Shown: positions 42,054-51,393, numbered from the stretch's first letter. The stretch is DNA of 64,000 nt from Candidatus Jettenia sp. AMX2 (GCA_030583665.1 CP129469.1:1541043-1605042), one strand, 5' to 3'. The notes: generated by a model not told the origin, from the letters alone. Numbers and translations: made by a program.

Positions 42054-43796
42054 TTGAGGGTAAAAGTCGCGAAAACAGCAGGATTTTGCATGGGTGTCCG
42101 GAGGGCAATGGATACCCTTTTGGACGCCGCAAATGAAAAAAACGGCGATGGCAAGGTTTATACCGATGGACCTTTAATCCACAATCCCCAGGTACTCGAG
42201 TATTTGGAAAAACGGGGCATCCAGATTATTAAAGGGCAAACCGACCTTTCAAAAAGTACTGTCATTATACGGGCGCATGGAGTTACCCCTGCCCGTAAAA
42301 AAGAGATTGAAAGTACGGGTGCAAAGATTTGCGATGCTACATGCCCGCACGTAATGAGGGTCCAGTCAATCATAAAAAAATACGCCGCGCAGGATTACTC
42401 AACAATAATTGTGGGCGATAAAGGACATGCAGAGGTTATAGGACTGCTTGGTTATGCCGAGGGGAAAGGATACGTCGTACAAGAGGTAGAAGAGATTGAA
42501 CACCTGCCACCCATGGACAAGGTGTGTGTTGTTGCGCAAACAACACAGGACCGGCGTATGTTTAAAGAGGCCATAGAGAGGATTAAAAAACGTTTCCCGA
42601 ATTCAGAGTCTTTTGAGACTATCTGCAGTTCTACCTATAAACGCCAGGACGAGGTTATTAGCCTTAGCAAGGCTGTAGATGCCATGATTGTTGTTGGTGG
42701 AAGGGGAAGTGCGAATACCACGCGTCTTGTTAAGATATGTGAATCCCAGGGAACCCCGACTATTCATGTGGAAACAGATGCCGAGCTTGACTTGGAAAAA
42801 CTCAAAGGATATGATACTATCGGTGTTACCGCCGGTGCTTCCACCCCTAATTGGATGATCAAGCGGGTTGTTGAAAAGGTACATTCCTATAAAGTTAATA
42901 AATATGAAAATTTTTTATTCAGCATAAAAAGCATTGCCAGTTTTTTTGTTGGAAGTTACACCTATCTGGGACTGGGAGCCGCAAGCCTGAGCTATGCAAG
43001 CGCCGCCTTATTTGGGATGCAACCACGGTTAAGCCTCAGTTTAATTGCCGCCCTCTTTATATTTTCGATGCAGGTGCTGAACCACTTTTCGAATAAAGAT
43101 GCCATAGCACTGAATGAACCTGTAAGAGCAAAGATATACGAGAGCAAATATAGCCTTTTTGTTAGCCTGGGAATTGCCGGGGCAATTGCATCTTTTGTCT
43201 TAGGTTTTCTTATCAACAAGTCTATCTTTTTCTGCATCTTTCTGGCTAGCCTTTTTGGTATTTTTTACCGGTTGGAAATAATGCCAAAAGGTTTATCCCG
43301 TCTCATCAGGTATAGAAGCCTTGAACAAATACCTGGTTCAAAGGAAATATTTTATGGAATAGCATGGGCCGTAAGTACGGCATTTATCCCTTTCCTCGCA
43401 TCAAGGAAAACTTTCACACCGTCGCTTACCATCGCCTTGGCTTTTACCTTCAGCCTTGCATTTATCAGGGCAGTTGTTCTCGATATTCGTGATATCCAGG
43501 GAGACCGCATCCTCGGAAAAGAAACGATCCCGATTGCCATTGGCAAGCAGCGGGCAAAATTAATCCTTACTATCATAACTGCATTAGTTGCAGTTCTTTT
43601 AACGGTAAGCCCGCTTTTAGGGTGGACAACTACCTTAGGATATTACTTACTGCCATGTGTCGCTTATGCGTACGGTTATCAGTATCTGTTTTACAAGGGA
43701 ATCGTGTCGGAAGGTCTCCTGCTTGAGACACTTGCCGATTTTAACTTTATCCTGGCCGGTATTATTGCCTTTCTATGGAAAGCAAGCCTGTTTTAA
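42054..43796 (+). CDS. ispH: IspH-UbiA fusion: HMBPP reductase joined to a UbiA-type prenyltransferase
   Basis: About 580 residues from a TTG start at 42054 with CGGAGG 7 nt upstream. The N-terminal 280 residues are IspH (LytB), with cluster cysteines in GFCMGVRRA, DATCPHVMRV and FETICSSTYKRQ and the active-site TTQD. Residues 290-580 are a multi-pass UbiA-family domain with the second aspartate motif in LDIRDIQGDRILGKETIPI; the first is degenerate (NHFSNKDAIALNEP). IspH makes IPP and DMAPP; UbiA enzymes prenylate aromatic or lipid acceptors. The polypeptide would link precursor supply to membrane prenyl transfer. Confidence 0.9.
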   Translation: MRVKVAKTAGFCMGVRRAMDTLLDAANEKNGDGKVYTDGPLIHNPQVLEYLEKRGIQIIKGQTDLSKSTVIIRAHGVTPARKKEIESTGAKICDATCPHVMRVQSIIKKYAAQDYSTIIVGDKGHAEVIGLLGYAEGKGYVVQEVEEIEHLPPMDKVCVVAQTTQDRRMFKEAIERIKKRFPNSESFETICSSTYKRQDEVISLSKAVDAMIVVGGRGSANTTRLVKICESQGTPTIHVETDAELDLEKLKGYDTIGVTAGASTPNWMIKRVVEKVHSYKVNKYENFLFSIKSIASFFVGSYTYLGLGAASLSYASAALFGMQPRLSLSLIAALFIFSMQVLNHFSNKDAIALNEPVRAKIYESKYSLFVSLGIAGAIASFVLGFLINKSIFFCIFLASLFGIFYRLEIMPKGLSRLIRYRSLEQIPGSKEIFYGIAWAVSTAFIPFLASRKTFTPSLTIALAFTFSLAFIRAVVLDIRDIQGDRILGKETIPIAIGKQRAKLILTIITALVAVLLTVSPLLGWTTTLGYYLLPCVAYAYGYQYLFYKGIVSEGLLLETLADFNFILAGIIAFLWKASLF

Positions 43797-43826
43797 CCTT
43801 TCATTAACAATTAATTACTATTTACT

Positions 43827-44510
43827 ATGGAAGAAAACCAATTAGGGGTATTTGAACAATTTAAAAAAGACATAAGAAAAAGGATGCTGACAGGGCTGTT
43901 ACTCATTCTGCCAATATATGTTACCTTTTTTGTCGTAAAATTTTTGTTCAGTTTCATAGGTGGTATACTTTCACCTATTATAAAGAGAATATTCCTGTTC
44001 TATGGCATTTCTCCGAGGACCCATTTTGATGAATTTGCTATTACGGTTATCGGTATTATCCTTACTTTTATAGCACTCTACTTTCTTGGTATTTTTGCAA
44101 CTAATTTTATCGGTAAGGCAATTATTCATTATTTTGAGAATCTTTTAACAAGGACTCCTATAATTAAAAATATCTATTCCTCGGTAAAACAGATCATTCA
44201 TTCGGTAAGCCTGCCCGGAAAACAGGCATTTAAACGTGTTGTCCTTGTAGATTTTCCTAAAGAAGGAACTAAGTCCGTCGGGTTCGTTACCGGCACTACT
44301 GAATATAAAGACGGGAAGAAGATGATAAATGTATTTATTCCAACAACGCCAAATCCAACGTCAGGGTTTTTAGTATTCACAACAGAAGATTCGGTTACGG
44401 ATACCAGGCTTACCGTAGAAGATGCATTTAAAACACTCTTTTCAGGTGGCGTATTGACCCCGCGTGATATAGCAGTGTCCTTCAGAAAAGATATGGATAC
44501 CCATACCTAA
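43827..44510 (+). CDS. DUF502 family membrane protein
   Basis: A 227-residue protein with two N-terminal transmembrane helices (MLTGLLLILPIYVTFFVVKF, FAITVIGIILTFIALYFLGI) and the DUF502 core: LLTRTPIIKNIYSSVKQIIH, then FVTGTTEY and IPTTPNPTSGFLVF. The family is widespread in bacteria without an assigned role. It follows the IspH-UbiA gene after 30 nt and is probably co-transcribed with it. Confidence 0.9.
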   Translation: MEENQLGVFEQFKKDIRKRMLTGLLLILPIYVTFFVVKFLFSFIGGILSPIIKRIFLFYGISPRTHFDEFAITVIGIILTFIALYFLGIFATNFIGKAIIHYFENLLTRTPIIKNIYSSVKQIIHSVSLPGKQAFKRVVLVDFPKEGTKSVGFVTGTTEYKDGKKMINVFIPTTPNPTSGFLVFTTEDSVTDTRLTVEDAFKTLFSGGVLTPRDIAVSFRKDMDTHT

Positions 44511-44523
44511 AAAACCTTTATGC

Positions 44524-44621
44524 GGGAGTGCATGTCGGCTGGTGTCGGCGACGGACTTCAAATCCGGTCTGTCCCGCTTTTCAGCGGGATAGGTGGGTTC
44601 GATTCCCACACGCTCCCGCCA
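44524..44621 (+). tRNA. selC: tRNA-Sec (anticodon TCA)
   Basis: A 98-nt tRNA with an extended acceptor stem (GGGAGTG at the 5' end, CGCTCCC before G-CCA), anticodon loop ACTTCAAAT giving UCA, a long variable arm (TCCCGCTTTTCAGCGGGA) and a TGGGTTCGATTCCCA T arm. CCA is encoded. These are the defining traits of selenocysteine tRNA. No selA, selB or selD gene is in the window. Confidence 0.92.
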
Positions 44622-44914
44622 AAACATCCTTACATATCAAGTGCTTATGACTTTTTACCCCCTAAAAAACCGTCCATTTCCTCTGTTTTATCCCATCGTC
44701 TTATGCGCACATTGGCCTGTATGTGTATTTTGGGGATGATGAATAGCATACCGAATCCATTCATCCTTAACGAATGGTCGGTCTTTAAATATTTCGTTGT
44801 ATTCACTGCTATTGTCCCTTTTCGGTATAACGCTAAATTGGATGTGATTAGTCATTCAAAATGTTTCTTTTTTAATAGAGACGGGGACAAATATTTATTC
44901 CTGTTGATAAAATG

Positions 44915-45430
44915 TCATTTATAAAGATTTGATTCCATTTTTCCCATTAGAATACAACACACCGTTTTTGCATCCCTGATTATGCCTTTTTTCACCATCT
45001 TTAGCGCTTCGTCCAGTTTAACCTGAATAATATTTTCAATTAACTCGTCTTCCTTATGATCCGTCTTTGTCTTCGTGAGTCCCGTTGCTTTAAAGAGATG
45101 GATATTTTCGTTCAGTATGCCAGGAGAGGGGCAAATCGTTATGAGCGGCTCAATTTTTGAAGCCTTATAGCCTGTCTCCTCCTCCAGTTCACGTCCTGCA
45201 CAGGTATAAGATGTCTCGCCTTCATCGAGCGTACCAGCAGGGACTTCATAGATCATTTCATCGATAGCATACCGGTATTGCCGGATAAGAATTATTTCGT
45301 CCTCCGAAATAAACGGAATAATGGCCGCCGAACCGGGATGATCTACAACCTCCCTTATTACCTTTTTCCCGTCATCAAGGATAACCTCGTCCTTTCTGAC
45401 ACGTATTATCTTTCCTGAATAAACAATCAT
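44915..45430 (-). CDS. NUDIX hydrolase (ADP-ribose pyrophosphatase-like)
   Basis: About 171 residues. The NUDIX box is complete: GTLDEGETSYTCAGRELEEE-TG with REL-EE-TG. Upstream, IPFISEDEIILIRQYRYAID and YEVPAG match ADP-ribose pyrophosphatases. ATG 45430 has GGAG 7 nt upstream; the longer frame runs through repeat DNA. It would hydrolyse ADP-ribose or a similar nucleoside diphosphate derivative. Confidence 0.88.
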   Translation of the reverse strand: MIVYSGKIIRVRKDEVILDDGKKVIREVVDHPGSAAIIPFISEDEIILIRQYRYAIDEMIYEVPAGTLDEGETSYTCAGRELEEETGYKASKIEPLITICPSPGILNENIHLFKATGLTKTKTDHKEDELIENIIQVKLDEALKMVKKGIIRDAKTVCCILMGKMESNLYK

Positions 45431-46292
45431 AATATGTCTCCATATTTCACCCCTTCGGGGTTTAAAATTGTTCTTTGGTCTTTTGCTATAATCATACCAT
45501 CCCTTCGGGATTAAAATCAATAAACGATCATAAACAAATAATCCCGAAGGGATGGTATGATTATAGCAAAAGCCATACAAAAGATTTCTAACCCCGAAGG
45601 GGTGACATAGGAAACCCACGATCATCTTACCATCATGCCACCCCTTCGGGGTTGTTGGTTTTTGTTTGTTCATTTACTATAATCATGTCAGCCCTTCGGG
45701 CTTGGCGCGGCCTTTGGCCGCAACCAAATTAAAAATACTAAAATTTCCTCCCCCCTGTCTGCGTGCGGTGACGCACAGCACAGGCAGGGAGGCCAGGTGG
45801 GGGTGAATAAGAATTGAAAAAAGAACTACGGCATAGAGCAAAAATTCTCAGAAAAAGACCCACCGATGCAGAAAAAAGGCTGTGGAGATATTTGAGAGGA
45901 AAATAGTTAGAAGGTTTTACATTCAGAAGACAAGAGCCTATTGGTAATTGCGTGGCGGATCTTGAAAAAGGAGCACAAAAAACAAGAAATTGATGGATAG
46001 TAGTATGGATTTGGCCGGTATTTTTCGAAAAGCAGAAGCTTTTGGCTATAGATCAATAACCCCGAAGGGGTGGTATGATTATAGTTACGAATAACCATGA
46101 ACAAACAACCCCGAAGGGGTGACATAAGAAGCCCATAATCTTTTCACCTTTTCAGGATTACGCACAAACCTCAGATACGGTTTCAATAAAAGGAATTACT
46201 ATTAAGACAACCGGGGCGGTTGTCCTGCCAGAAAAGGAATCCACATTTATAAGAGGTGGTAACGCTTGTCCTGTTTATCAGGGTTAGGCGCG
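45431..46292. repeat. Repeat-rich intergenic region
   Basis: Dominated by CCCGAAGGG/CCCTTCGGG palindromes at 45445-45515, 45540-45607, 45636-45660 and 46055-46125. A GC-rich repeat at 45748-45806 starts CCCCCCTGTCTGCGTGCGGT and ends GGTGGGGGTG; it recurs in expanded form at 49061-49210. One decayed gene fragment (45811-45985) is listed separately. Confidence 0.75.
45811..45985 (+). pseudogene. DUF559 (endonuclease-like) protein remnant
   Basis: The frame gives KKELRHRAKILRKRPTDAEK-RLWRYLRGK, a TAG, then LEGFTFRRQEPIGNCVADLE before similarity fades. This is the N-terminal half of DUF559 proteins (Vsr-like fold). The catalytic C-terminal part is missing, so it is a dead fragment amid repeats. 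Confidence 0.7.
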
Positions 46293-48920
46293 TTACCATT
46301 CCGTTACCCACCGAAAATACCGTATTTTTACCGGCGTAACAGACCGGTCAACAATTGCCACCAGTTTTTTCTCTGCCAGCGTACGGGATGCACTGGCATT
46401 GGTAATGCGTGCAGTAACGTATACAGCAAACACGTTGCTGCGTGTCGTAATAAGATTGGAAATACTCCGGATAATTAGATCTTTTTCATCCTTATCATCG
46501 GTAATACCATCACCATCGTTATCAATTCCATCGGCACCAAACCAGTCCATACCGGGAACCTGTAAAATATCATAGATTGTTGTGAAGGGGTTTGTTTGCC
46601 GGTAATTAACGATATTCTGTGTTAGCGTTCCACAATCACCTAATGATTCAAAGCCTGGAACAGGAAAAGGAACGGAAAGAGGAAGACTATTAAGTACAGG
46701 CAAAGGAGCGGTATTAATATTAATACGTCCCGGCACCTGTATCTCGGGACCGTCAATATCACCGGCCTGGCTACCGGTATCTGCTAAATCCACGGCGCCG
46801 TCACCGTCGTCATCAATCCCGTTATTCCTTGGGTCCACTACGGTAAAATATTCAGGTATGGTAGTAAAGGTACCGGTAAACAGGTTCAACTTTGCATTGT
46901 CAACATGGTTATCAGGATCGTTATAGATTGGATTTATTGTATAAGAATATCTGGTATTATAGCCAACGCTCAATATATGTCCCAATTCACCCAATGAAAT
47001 AAAATCATTATTTGCAATTACCAGTTGCCTATTATTATATAGGTTAAAAGTGGGATAGGGACCGCCTATTGTTTGATCATTACGTTCACCGAACCAATTA
47101 TCCGACCGCTCGATGATAGGTACTCTCCTTTGGCCAATAGAAGCCCGTGCTGAGGGATTGCTGGTACAAAGATTAAGAATGGTTTGTGCACGATTAATAA
47201 AATCTTCGGCATTGGCATTAAGGCATGCCCTCCACTCAGGGGTTGTAACCCCGCGCAACCCGTCAACCTGTAAGATGAATGCCTGCAAATTTGGCCTTGC
47301 TCTGTCACAGTCAGGTGGGTCTCTCTCCAAATCTCCTTTTGCATCGTATAATTTAGCTAAAAGACCGGGACCTGGAGGTATGCCACAGTCTATTACCTTT
47401 TGTATAAGTTCATCAATGAGAGTAAGAATATTAAATTTGTTGATATAGGCATTCGGATGCGCTTCGTCAACAATTACCCCATACAAGGATTCTCTCAAGT
47501 AAATATCAACTGGTATTGGAAAATCATTCTCATCAAAATCGTAAATACTAAGTGGATACGGATTGTCCACGATAAGATGTGTTACAAGAGTTTTACCTTC
47601 TTCGTATTCACCTGTTGCGTTATCACCCAAAACAAAATATTTGGGATTGCCAGGAGAATTTGCAGGTTCAATTGTTGCCGTACCCAACAGATAAGTTGTA
47701 ACAGTACCCCCCCTGTCAACATCAAGTTTCCAACCCCCAATATCAATAACACGGTCAAAAGGATTGATAAGTTCTATTCTGTGATATGCTGTTTTGGTGC
47801 CATAAAAGAGTTCGTTGATATAGGGATGGGCCTCCAAACCATACCTTCCTTTATATTCAGTAATCACATCATCTTCATCCCTGTAATCTTTAATATTCAC
47901 GGCAATTTGATCTGCCAATGCGTTATCTTCACCAAACACACAATGTCTAAGCTGCGCGGAAAGTTCATCCATATATGCATTATTATCGAGGTTGTTTATG
48001 TTATTAATATTAAGACGATAGTAATTATCGCCCAGTTGTAAAGAAGTAAGGGTACCAACAGGCGTTAAGAGGGTGTCAAAGGAATATGTGGTAAGATTAT
48101 TCCTGACATTCTGAAAAAGGGATTCGTTGTTTATGATATTACGTAACCGTGATTTAAATACCGTAGACGGTGTATAGGTACCAAAGCAAAAATCAGCGGC
48201 ATCAAGCACATCGAAAGGACGGTCGTCACCTTCAGGATTTCTTAGCTGAAACTGGGATGCGGTCGTACCCGCATTGCCGGGAACGCCATTAGGGCCGCAG
48301 CGCCCCATACCTGAATTGACAACGTTTCTTGCCACGTTCTCGTCGATGAGAATGTTCTGTAGTCTTATATCAAAGGTAGTTGAGCCGGTACCATACACAA
48401 AAGTACCTGTTAGCGGATCAACATTTCCGGTTGCATTTACATTAATCCGTGATGCCCCGGCGTCTTCAATAAGGATAGCGTATTGTGCCTTTAAACCCCT
48501 GTCCAGGGAAAAAGGGGCATCGATCCATTTGGAATCAGGAATCCCGTCTCCATTGTTATCAACATCGTTATTACCTGCCAATGCATTACTGAATATTTTA
48601 CCAGTCCCTGTCCCCAGCCATTCTTCTGTATAGGCATCGTAATTTTCATCATAGCCCGGGGTTGCTGTTCCGGCATAACGGTAACTGTTATTATTGTAAG
48701 CAATACCATCCGTACCGTACTTGTCCATTGTCAACGTGTAAATGGCATATTCGAGACCGGCGCGTGCAGCCTTTTCAGCCTGCACAGCGTTAACGTAGTT
48801 ATCGGTAGCGGTAAAATCAATACTGGTAAGGTTCAGAAATGTTGTCCCCAGAACGGTAAGGGCTACCAAAATAACTGCAACTACTATAATGATATAACCT
48901 GCATTTTTTTTCGTATCCAT
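46293..48920 (-). CDS. PilX/GspK-like pseudopilin-type protein with lamin-tail and EF-hand-like loops
   Basis: An 875-residue protein. It has a short basic N terminus and one transmembrane helix (AGYIIIVVAVILVALTVLGT), then a PilX-like alanine-rich helix (VQAEKAARAGLEYAIYTL). Around residue 390 the sequence RIELINPFDRVIDIGGWKLD looks like a lamin-tail domain. Three calcium-loop-type stretches are seen (VDNNGDGIPD, IDDDGDGAVD, IDNDGDGITDD). The C terminus has the GspK-like helix-hairpin region (GRININTAPLPVLNSLP). It is the distal gene of the pseudopilin cluster and could form the pilus tip complex; that role is inferred. Confidence 0.72.
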   Translation of the reverse strand: MDTKKNAGYIIIVVAVILVALTVLGTTFLNLTSIDFTATDNYVNAVQAEKAARAGLEYAIYTLTMDKYGTDGIAYNNNSYRYAGTATPGYDENYDAYTEEWLGTGTGKIFSNALAGNNDVDNNGDGIPDSKWIDAPFSLDRGLKAQYAILIEDAGASRINVNATGNVDPLTGTFVYGTGSTTFDIRLQNILIDENVARNVVNSGMGRCGPNGVPGNAGTTASQFQLRNPEGDDRPFDVLDAADFCFGTYTPSTVFKSRLRNIINNESLFQNVRNNLTTYSFDTLLTPVGTLTSLQLGDNYYRLNINNINNLDNNAYMDELSAQLRHCVFGEDNALADQIAVNIKDYRDEDDVITEYKGRYGLEAHPYINELFYGTKTAYHRIELINPFDRVIDIGGWKLDVDRGGTVTTYLLGTATIEPANSPGNPKYFVLGDNATGEYEEGKTLVTHLIVDNPYPLSIYDFDENDFPIPVDIYLRESLYGVIVDEAHPNAYINKFNILTLIDELIQKVIDCGIPPGPGLLAKLYDAKGDLERDPPDCDRARPNLQAFILQVDGLRGVTTPEWRACLNANAEDFINRAQTILNLCTSNPSARASIGQRRVPIIERSDNWFGERNDQTIGGPYPTFNLYNNRQLVIANNDFISLGELGHILSVGYNTRYSYTINPIYNDPDNHVDNAKLNLFTGTFTTIPEYFTVVDPRNNGIDDDGDGAVDLADTGSQAGDIDGPEIQVPGRININTAPLPVLNSLPLSVPFPVPGFESLGDCGTLTQNIVNYRQTNPFTTIYDILQVPGMDWFGADGIDNDGDGITDDKDEKDLIIRSISNLITTRSNVFAVYVTARITNASASRTLAEKKLVAIVDRSVTPVKIRYFRWVTEW

Positions 48921-49456
48921 AGTATTTATACCTGTTTTAGTTTTTAGTGTACAATAATAATGTAAAGTATAGGAATTTTAATGTTTTTTGTAGGGGCGAA
49001 AACATAAACAAAGTCACCGAAGGCTTAATTTAATGTATAGGAATTTCAAACTGTCAGTTCCTCCCCCCTGTCTGCGTGCGGTGACGTGCCTGCCGCGCTG
49101 CGGCGCAGGCAGCACGGCGCACAGACAGGCTGTCTGCGTGCTGTCGCCTGCCTTGAGCGAGTCCGCTCGCAGTCAGGCACAGCACAGGCAGGGAGGTTAG
49201 GTGGGGGTGAAAGGAACAATCTGTGATCACCCTCCCTTGTAACAATTTAGTTTTTTGAAAAATGCCAATAATAGCGATGTTTTCCGCACAGTGTAGGGGC
49301 GAAGCATTTGCTATAAATTGGTATACATGCGTTGATATCCAAACCGGCAAAATGCTTCGCCCCTACTTTTTCAAAGAGCTAAATTGTTACCCTCCCTTAA
49401 TCCCTCCCGTCAAGGGAGGGAAAATGTGTTTTTTAGTCGCCGAAGGCTTAATTTAT
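48921..49456. repeat. Intergenic region with MITE and GC-rich repeat
   Basis: Contains the expanded GC-rich repeat (49061-49210) and MITE-like copy 2 (49239-49390). A GGGAGGG/CCCTCCC inverted pair flanks the MITE. No gene is supported. It separates the PilX/GspK-like gene from the GspJ-like gene although they are on the same strand. Confidence 0.72.
49239..49390. repeat. MITE-like repeat, copy 2
   Basis: 152 bp with ends GTAACAATTTAG and CTAAATTGTTAC and the internal GTAGGGGCGAAGCATTTGCT inverted pair. It differs from copy 1 (31706-31858) at only a few positions. It lies inside a GGGAGGG-rich segment. Confidence 0.82.
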
Positions 49457-50125
49457 TTAAGGAAGCTTGATTTTTGCGGTAAAAGTACCTGTTTCCAATA
49501 CATTCCCAGTGCCTATGCCATATATCTGCAATACCACTTTAACGGCCTGCGGCAGGCGCCCTGCAGTATCACCGTTCGTACTGTCCCAGTCGTTTCTTAC
49601 CCTTACCTCACTTACCCCGCTATTTTTATAGATATAGATAAATGAAAGATTAAAATAATCTATATTTGACGCAAGTTTATAAAATACCGCATCAGCGGGA
49701 TTGAAACCGGTTACCGTTCCATAGATATAAGAGACGTCGTTATATTCTGCACGCATTAATTCGTCTGCATCATTTACATAATACGTAACGAGAGTCACAG
49801 GCGTAGATGAACCGTTCGGTGTAAGTGACAAAAAAGTAAGGATGCTGCTGTTATCACGGGGAGTTGGGGTTAGCCCTGCTGCTTCTGCTTTCGTAAACGA
49901 TTTAAAATAATCTGTCGTATCCTTTAATGTTGCACCTTTTAAATCACGTGAAATGCCGTCCATAGCCATCCTTGCATACTGGTATTTCTCCAGTTTGTTT
50001 CTTGAGAAGGAAAATACCTTTCCCGATTGGTAGAACATGGTATAAGCAACACCCCACAGGATAGCCATGAGCGCTATCACGATCAACAACTCCAGTAAGG
50101 TAAAACCGTCCTGTTTTTTTCCCAT
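49457..50125 (-). CDS. GspJ-like type II secretion pseudopilin
   Basis: About 222 residues from ATG 50125. The prepilin signature is clear: KKQDGFTLLELLIVIALMAI with the G/F cleavage site and Glu at +5 of the mature protein. The C-terminal part has a beta-rich domain (YFNLSFIYIYKNSGVSEVRV) and PQAVKVVLQIYG like GspJ minor pseudopilins. The gene start overlaps nothing, but the PilV-like gene ends 17 nt upstream, so the two are co-transcribed. Confidence 0.8.
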   Translation of the reverse strand: MGKKQDGFTLLELLIVIALMAILWGVAYTMFYQSGKVFSFSRNKLEKYQYARMAMDGISRDLKGATLKDTTDYFKSFTKAEAAGLTPTPRDNSSILTFLSLTPNGSSTPVTLVTYYVNDADELMRAEYNDVSYIYGTVTGFNPADAVFYKLASNIDYFNLSFIYIYKNSGVSEVRVRNDWDSTNGDTAGRLPQAVKVVLQIYGIGTGNVLETGTFTAKIKLP

Positions 50126-50141
50126 AATATTACTGGTATTT

Positions 50142-50855
50142 TTATTGGTAATGCGAAGTATGGAGTGTATTGTAGAGACCAACAAGAGTGTTTGTCGTAT
50201 AATAAGGAGCTGAATTTACTGTTTCATACTCATAAGGGTGTTGAATTTTCACACTATTTGCAGATCTGTTAACGCCTGTTATACGGTACCAGATGCGGTT
50301 CTGCGCATTACATATAAAATCATTGACTGAAATCTCATCAATGTTTGATACACCTGATATCGTGGTACTATTATACTCAAAATGAGCGGTGCCTGAATTT
50401 ATCTTGTAATCTTTATAAATAGCGGTTTGTCGCCTGAACAGGTAAGACTCCAGTATGGATGTTGCAGTTCCTGGCGTATTTGTATCAACATCAACAGGTA
50501 CGATGGCTACATTCCATCCATATTGGGGGTTGCCTGTTAAGGCAATACTGCCATTGTCGGGATAGAAATAACAGGCAGGTGTATCAGTTCCGGATAGTAA
50601 CTGAATAACGTCACGAATACTGTAGTCAGGCCCTCCCGTATCTTCCGGCGGATACTTATAGAACAGATATGCATTCGGTATTTCTGCCGAAATGCCACTT
50701 ATTGTTGTCCTGGCAATCTTGCCTGTAGTACGCACCCCTACCGGAAATAATGCCATCACGCCAAAGATACCAATCGCAAGGACAAAAATTGCCACGAGGA
50801 CCTCGATTAAGGTAAATCCTTCTTTGTTTTCTTTCGAGCCATAAAACATAAGCAT
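50142..50855 (-). CDS. PilV/GspI-like prepilin-type protein
   Basis: A 237-residue protein with the prepilin peptidase motif KEGFTLIEVLVAIFVLAIGI (cleavage after Gly, Glu at +5), followed by a hydrophobic helix. The rest is a beta-rich pilin-like domain with no close relative that I recognise. The start codon region has only a weak ribosome-binding site. It is the first gene downstream of the predicted c-di-GMP riboswitch, about 490 nt after the terminator. Confidence 0.8.
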   Translation of the reverse strand: MLMFYGSKENKEGFTLIEVLVAIFVLAIGIFGVMALFPVGVRTTGKIARTTISGISAEIPNAYLFYKYPPEDTGGPDYSIRDVIQLLSGTDTPACYFYPDNGSIALTGNPQYGWNVAIVPVDVDTNTPGTATSILESYLFRRQTAIYKDYKINSGTAHFEYNSTTISGVSNIDEISVNDFICNAQNRIWYRITGVNRSANSVKIQHPYEYETVNSAPYYTTNTLVGLYNTLHTSHYQ

Positions 50856-51250
50856 ACACCATTAATTGGAAATGCCAGAAACGACAAACCTGTTATAGTA
50901 CTCAAAGTATCAAACCGAACATGTTCTCAACTGATACCGGTCATTAGAGATTGCTTCGCTTACGCTCGTAATGACAGAAACGGTCTTATTTGGTGGACAA
51001 TGCCCACCCTACATTGAAATTGTTTTTAAAATGAAGCACGCGAGGTTTACAAAGAACATGAAATAATATTTTTTAAAAAATCTTTTGACTATATCCTTCT
51101 TCGTGTTTTTTTCGCTTCGCACTACAATCCATCAACTTCTTGTTTTTTTGTGCTTATTTTTCAAAATGCATAATCGTAAGACATTAATTAGATAAGGTTT
51201 ATGTATAGTTTTGAGCTTTGAGCTTTTATCATTTGAAATTGTTTCAAAAT

Positions 51251-51287
51251 CCAAAAACCCAGACAGGGTTGAGAACCCTGTCTGGGT
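51251..51287 (-). terminator. Intrinsic terminator-like hairpin
   Basis: Arms ACCCAGACAGGGTT and AACCCTGTCTGGGT with a 3-nt loop, followed on the minus strand by TTTTTGG. It would act on transcripts coming from the riboswitch toward the PilV-like gene. Related palindromes occur elsewhere (62342-62374), so it may instead be a dispersed repeat. Confidence 0.6.
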
Positions 51288-51342
51288 AATTACTAATAAT
51301 AGGGATTACAATGGAAACGACACTAACATGTCCCCCCTCAAA

Positions 51343-51393
51343 ACAAAAAAACCTTACTACGAAAATAATCTGTATATATTTCCGACAGTAAGG
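51343..51393 (-). terminator. Riboswitch-associated terminator
   Basis: On the minus strand CCTTACTGTCGG (51393-51382) pairs with CGTAGTAAGG (51361-51352), then TTTTTTTGTTTT follows. Another copy of the 5' arm, CCTTACTACCG (51439-51429), lies between the aptamer and the hairpin and could pair with the same 3' arm, giving alternative structures. Confidence 0.65.

Noticed and set aside
44442-44627. Minus-strand 61-residue frame across the tRNA-Sec
   Set aside because: It is the reverse complement of the tRNA; such frames are a classic annotation artefact.
47400-48041. 213-residue plus-strand frame opposite the PilX/GspK-like gene
   Set aside because: Antisense of a supported gene, hydrophobic mixed composition and no ribosome-binding site.
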